Positions 61,066 through 64,000 of a stretch of DNA of 64,000 nt are shown here, one piece after another. The stretch comes from Marivita sp. XM-24bin2. GTDB lineage: Bacteria > Pseudomonadota > Alphaproteobacteria > Rhodobacterales > Rhodobacteraceae. Every line of letters starts with the position of its first letter. Position 1 is the first letter of the stretch. A program made the position numbers and the translations under genes. The stretch covers positions 62,001 through 126,000 of the forward strand of contig QCWH01000003.1 of the NCBI GenBank assembly GCA_003149565.1. Reading direction: 5' to 3'. The notes under the pieces were generated by a model. It searched no databases and was not told where the DNA came from. It worked only from the letters and a program-made list of their open reading frames with translations.

Positions 61066-62093
61066 CACAGAATTTCCGGGAGGATAATCCGGGGGTCCAG
61101 AAAATGCTGCTCAACAGATGTCGAGTCGGGATCGGAGCAGGCCTTTATAGCGAGATCGATCATACTCTGACAGACATCGGCCAGCGGCGTGGAGATCGCC
61201 ATCTGCACATATCCATCCATCAATCCCGCCCGACTGTCCGAGGTCACCTCATTTACCACGAGGCGCACCTTTCCTGGTGGGCGCACCTCACGCAGTGCAG
61301 CAATCGCCCCTTCCATCCCTCCGCCCGCAACATAGATACCACGCAAGTCTGGATGTCGTTCCAGAAGACTCAGTGTCGCCTCATATGTCACTTGCCGTGT
61401 CTCAAGATTGACCAGTGTTTCGAGTGTCTCAAAACTCGGAGCATTTTCCCGCATGAACGCGCGAAAACCCACTTCTCGCAGGTCATGCCCATGCCAGCGA
61501 TTACCCCCGACAAAGATCGCCACACGCCCCGGCGTCGCAATCTGGGTAAGCATCCAGGCCGCTTGGCGACCGACCTTCATGTTATTTAAACCTATGTAAC
61601 TTCTACGAATTCCCTGTGCGAAGTCATTGAGCAGCGAAAACACCGGCACGTCTTTTGCCTTGAGGTCGGACACCACTTTATCAAGGCTTTGATGGTTCAC
61701 CGCGACAGCCGCAACTGCATCTGCCTCCTGTCCCAATTTCTCGAGCAATTCCGCAAATTCCTTTGGGCTTTGCGAATTGGCGAAACGGATGATGGCCCTG
61801 CCGCGAATGTCGCTGCGCGTGGCGATGGCCCGCTCAATCTCGGTGCGGAAGGCCTGATAGAAAGGCTGCTTTTCCTTGAGCAGCAACACTCCGATGCGGA
61901 GCTCCGGAACGGTCGCGTCGAGCCTGTGTTCGAGCACACCACGTGCGTGATAGCCGACCTCGCGCGCGGCATCGGCAATCCGCCGAAGTGTTTCTTCCCG
62001 AACTTTCGCGCGTCCGTTCAGGGCCCGATCGATGGTTGCCGTGCTCAACCCCGAGACACGGGCCACGTCCTTGATGGTTGCTCTGCGCGCCAT
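61065..62093 (-). CDS. LacI-family regulator, probable inositol operon regulator
   Basis: A 342-residue LacI/GalR protein. HTH and hinge (1-60): 'TIKDVARVSGLSTATIDRALNGRAKVREETLRRI', with 'GVLEHRLDA' in the hinge. The ligand domain is of the sugar-binding type 'PELRIGVLLLKEKQPFYQAF', 'GRVAIFVGGNRWHGHDLREVGFRAFM'. 'ATIDRALNG' in place of 'TVSRALNG' marks the subfamily next to inositol/rhizopine-type importers. It precedes the inositol operon in the same direction, with palindromic operators at its own promoter and at that operon. Confidence 0.88.
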   Translation of the reverse strand: MARRATIKDVARVSGLSTATIDRALNGRAKVREETLRRIADAAREVGYHARGVLEHRLDATVPELRIGVLLLKEKQPFYQAFRTEIERAIATRSDIRGRAIIRFANSQSPKEFAELLEKLGQEADAVAAVAVNHQSLDKVVSDLKAKDVPVFSLLNDFAQGIRRSYIGLNNMKVGRQAAWMLTQIATPGRVAIFVGGNRWHGHDLREVGFRAFMRENAPSFETLETLVNLETRQVTYEATLSLLERHPDLRGIYVAGGGMEGAIAALREVRPPGKVRLVVNEVTSDSRAGLMDGYVQMAISTPLADVCQSMIDLAIKACSDPDSTSVEQHFLDPRIILPEIL

Positions 62094-62124
62094 GAAGTTT
62101 TCCCTTTGTGTTGGAACATCAGTC

Positions 62125-62138
62125 CATCATAGATGATG
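62125..62138. promoter_or_regulatory. Second copy of the CATCAT operator
   Basis: CATCAT-AG-ATGATG, followed by T as in the copy at 61015-61030. It lies 32 bases upstream of the minus-strand LacI start, in the intergenic region shared with the divergent LacI gene. Probable autoregulation site. Confidence 0.65.
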
Positions 62139-62173
62139 TATTTTCGGCAAGAACACATTTCCGAACTCAGGAT

Positions 62174-62193
62174 TTTTGCAACCTGTTGCAAAA
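62174..62193. promoter_or_regulatory. 20-bp palindrome, operator of the second LacI protein
   Basis: TTTTGCAAC-CT-GTTGCAAAA, perfect over 20 bases, 50 bases upstream of the plus-strand LacI start. Further TTGCAAC and TGCAAC half-sites follow at about 62196-62223. The GCAA-N4-TTGC core is a classical LacI/GalR-type site. Confidence 0.68.
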
Positions 62194-62242
62194 TCTTGCA
62201 ACGCGCTGTCAAAATGCTGCAACTCAAAAGGACAATGCATTG

Positions 62243-63241
62243 ATGCCCATCACCCTTCAGGACGTTGCAGCCCGCGCGGGCGTGTCGAAATCCGCCGTCT
62301 CGCGCACCTTCACCCCGGGCGCATCGGTCTCCGCCAAAACCCGCGCCAAGGTCGAAGCGGCGGCGAAGGAGCTGGGCTATATGCCCAACGTGTTGGCCTC
62401 AAGCTTGACCACCGGACGCACGGCACTGGTCGGACTGATCTCGAACAACTTCACCAATCCCTACTTCCTTGAGATTTTCGACCTCTTCACCCGCGCCCTG
62501 CAAGAAGCCGAACTGCGCCCCCTGCTGATCAATCTCAGCGCCGAGGAAGACGCCAGCCGATCCCTGTCGATGCTGCAACAATACAACGTGGACGGCGTGA
62601 TCGTGGCGTCTTCGACCCTGCCGCCGGATTTCGCCAAAGTGTTTCACGACGCAGGCATCCCCGTGGTGCATGCCTTTGGTTGGTCCTCGGACACGCCGCA
62701 AACGGGCCGCGTGAGCATTGACAACACCGAGGCCGGGCAACTGGCCGCTGTAACATTGATCGAGCGTGGCTATCAGCGCGTCGGTTTCCTTGGCGGACCG
62801 CAGAACGCGGCCACCACCTTAGACCGTTTACACGGCTTTCGCGCAGAACTCGCGATCCACGGGTTGTCTCCGGAAATTCAGTTCGCCACCGCGTATTCCT
62901 ACGATGCCGGACGCGTTGCGATGGCCCGTGCCCTCGACTCGGCCCCATCTGTCGAAGCGTGGTTCTGCGGCGATGACGTCATTGCCATTGGTGCGATGGA
63001 TGCCTCCGCAGCAATGGGGCAACGCATTCCAGACGATCTCGGAATAATCGGCTTGAACGATATGCGCATGACCGGCTGGGACCGCATCGGTCTGACGACA
63101 ATCCGCCAACCCGCTCAGCACATTGTTTCCGCATCAGTTGACCTTATCCGCAAAGGCATCGCCGATCCGGCGACGCCTCCACAGAATGTCATCCTGCCCT
63201 GCACTCTGGTCGAGCGCAGCACGCTACGCGCCAAGCCCTAG
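62243..63241 (+). CDS. LacI-family transcriptional regulator
   Basis: A 332-residue LacI/GalR regulator. HTH: 'ITLQDVAARAGVSKSAVSRTFTPGASVSAKTRAKV'; hinge 'YMPNVLASSLTTGRTALVGLI'; ligand domain 'NPYFLEIFDLFTRALQEAEL', 'RVGFLGGPQNAATTLDRLHGF', 'PDDLGIIGLNDMRMTGWDRIGLTTIRQP'. The start follows AAAAGGA. It is divergent from the other LacI gene and convergent with the oxidoreductase gene, one base past its own stop. Its target is unknown; the partly visible Gfo/Idh operon on the right is the likely one. Confidence 0.9.
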   Translation: MPITLQDVAARAGVSKSAVSRTFTPGASVSAKTRAKVEAAAKELGYMPNVLASSLTTGRTALVGLISNNFTNPYFLEIFDLFTRALQEAELRPLLINLSAEEDASRSLSMLQQYNVDGVIVASSTLPPDFAKVFHDAGIPVVHAFGWSSDTPQTGRVSIDNTEAGQLAAVTLIERGYQRVGFLGGPQNAATTLDRLHGFRAELAIHGLSPEIQFATAYSYDAGRVAMARALDSAPSVEAWFCGDDVIAIGAMDASAAMGQRIPDDLGIIGLNDMRMTGWDRIGLTTIRQPAQHIVSASVDLIRKGIADPATPPQNVILPCTLVERSTLRAKP

Positions 63242-64000
63242 CTGCGGAACATCGGCGGGCGGGCATCAACCCACGCACCCTGCGCCTTGCCGCTTTCCGC
63301 CACAGCAAAGACCGCCGCCATCGACCGCAACCCATCCTCTGCACGGGGATAGAGGTTCGCCGCCGGGTCCATCGGACGACCTTCTTTCTCGGCCCGGATC
63401 GCCTCTGACAGATCAGCATAGATGTTGGCAAAGGCGAGCGGCATCCCTTCGGCATGGCCAATGGTGACGCGGCTGGTGCGGTCGGCCTCGGGCGAAAGGT
63501 TCGCTTCGCCGCGTTCGATCACTTGCAGGCGCTGACCAAGCGGCATGTAGTAAAGCTGGTTCGGCTGTTCCTGCGCCCAGCGCAACCCGCCCTTTTCGCC
63601 GAAGACCTGGATCGACAATCCGTGCTGGTTGCCCAGCGCGATGGACGAGGTCCAGAGCCGCCCCACCGTGCCGCCATCGAAACGCAGGTTCAGCATGGCG
63701 TCATCTTCCAGCACCCGGCTTTCAATACAGCTGACCGTGTCGGCACTCAGCCGTTCCACCTCCTGCCCGATCACGAAGGACGCCATATGCAGCGCGTGGA
63801 TGCCGCAATCGGCAAACTGCGCGCTGACCCCGGCCTGGGCCGGATCGTAGCGCCAGCGCACACGCGGGTTATCGGCATCGGCGGCATCCGCGTGATGGCC
63901 GTGGGCAAACTCGGCCTTGACCAGACGGATGCGCCCCAGATCGCCCCGCGCCACCATCGCGCGCATGTGGCGGACAAGGCTGTAGCCCGTGTAGCCGTAA
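63238..64000 (-). CDS. Gfo/Idh/MocA-family oxidoreductase (3' part)
   Basis: The frame is open to the right edge, so the N-terminal Rossmann domain is outside the window. The visible 253 residues begin 'YGYTGYSLVRHMRAMVARGDLG', the helix after the cofactor domain, then 'VSAQFADCGIHALHMASFVIGQEVE', which contains the family substrate His (G-x-H), and 'ESRVLEDDAMLNLRFDGGTVG'. Such enzymes oxidise or reduce sugars and cyclitols with NAD(P). The methionine codon at 63966 is internal. It converges on the second LacI gene with a four-base overlap of the ends. Confidence 0.88.
   Translation of the reverse strand, partial: YGYTGYSLVRHMRAMVARGDLGRIRLVKAEFAHGHHADAADADNPRVRWRYDPAQAGVSAQFADCGIHALHMASFVIGQEVERLSADTVSCIESRVLEDDAMLNLRFDGGTVGRLWTSSIALGNQHGLSIQVFGEKGGLRWAQEQPNQLYYMPLGQRLQVIERGEANLSPEADRTSRVTIGHAEGMPLAFANIYADLSEAIRAEKEGRPMDPAANLYPRAEDGLRSMAAVFAVAESGKAQGAWVDARPPMFRS

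Noticed and set aside
1..64000. CRISPR arrays, tRNA/rRNA genes, insertion sequences, prophage or integrase
   Set aside because: No spaced direct repeats, cloverleaf sequences, transposase motifs or terminal inverted repeats were recognised anywhere in the window.

Overview
The window looks like chromosomal DNA of a marine alphaproteobacterium of the Roseobacter group (Rhodobacteraceae). The GC-rich codon use, the very high density of ABC/TRAP importers for small polar compounds, the TAXI-TRAP system with a DctB/DctD-type two-component system, and the phn/ugp, mtn and iol gene orders all fit this. This is an inference from gene content; there is no rRNA marker. No tRNA, rRNA, CRISPR array, insertion sequence or prophage was seen.

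Layout. 1-513: 3' end of a YebC/PmpR regulator. 632-5894: a LuxR-type response regulator and a large hybrid histidine kinase, next to the decayed remains of a FIST-domain (NosP-like) sensor gene. 6154-15580 (minus): a ten-gene organic-phosphorus unit: DeoR/GlpR-type repressor, phosphonate-type importer phnDCEE, a HAD-IIA protein, and glycerol-3-phosphate importer ugpBAEC. It is divergent from a Na/Pi cotransporter with a PhoU-like tail (15749-17410). 17437-30453: a sugar or polyol module of unknown substrate. The minus strand carries a SorC regulator, a ketose 3-epimerase-like protein, an acetoin-dehydrogenase-like E1alpha/E1beta/E2 and an FGGY kinase; the plus strand carries a ribose-type ABC importer and a split DhaK/DhaL kinase. 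30518-39889: a second sugar module with MtnK, MtnA, a SorC regulator, a class II aldolase and an aldo/keto reductase on the minus strand, divergent from a second ribose-type ABC importer plus a FucU-type mutarotase. This looks like an import-coupled version of the DHAP shunt for 5-methylthioribose or 5-deoxyribose. 39980-46821: TAXI-TRAP transporter with its DctD/DctB-like two-component system. 46972-60921: a KDG-type kinase, iolB, two small helical proteins, and a myo-inositol operon (IolI-like isomerase, FrcBCA-type importer, iolG, iolC fused to DUF2090, iolD, iolE) that ends in a phytanoyl-CoA-dioxygenase-family gene. 61065-64000: two LacI regulators and the 3' part of a Gfo/Idh/MocA oxidoreductase.

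How it works together: most of the window is uptake plus first catabolic steps for phosphate esters, deoxy/thio-sugars and cyclitols. Gene overlaps of the ATGA/TGATG type tie the catabolic genes into operons. Each of the six solute-binding-protein genes is followed by a GC-rich hairpin before the next gene, a likely shared way of making more binding protein than membrane parts. Palindromic operators sit in the divergent promoters: TGTCAAAC-C-GTTTGACA in the mtn module, CATCAT-N2-ATGATG at both the inositol operon and its LacI gene, and a 20-bp palindrome at the second LacI gene. The most promising less-described systems are the import-coupled mtnKA/aldolase module and the neighbouring module joining a TPP/lipoyl acyloin-cleaving complex to a ketose epimerase, two sugar kinases and an importer.
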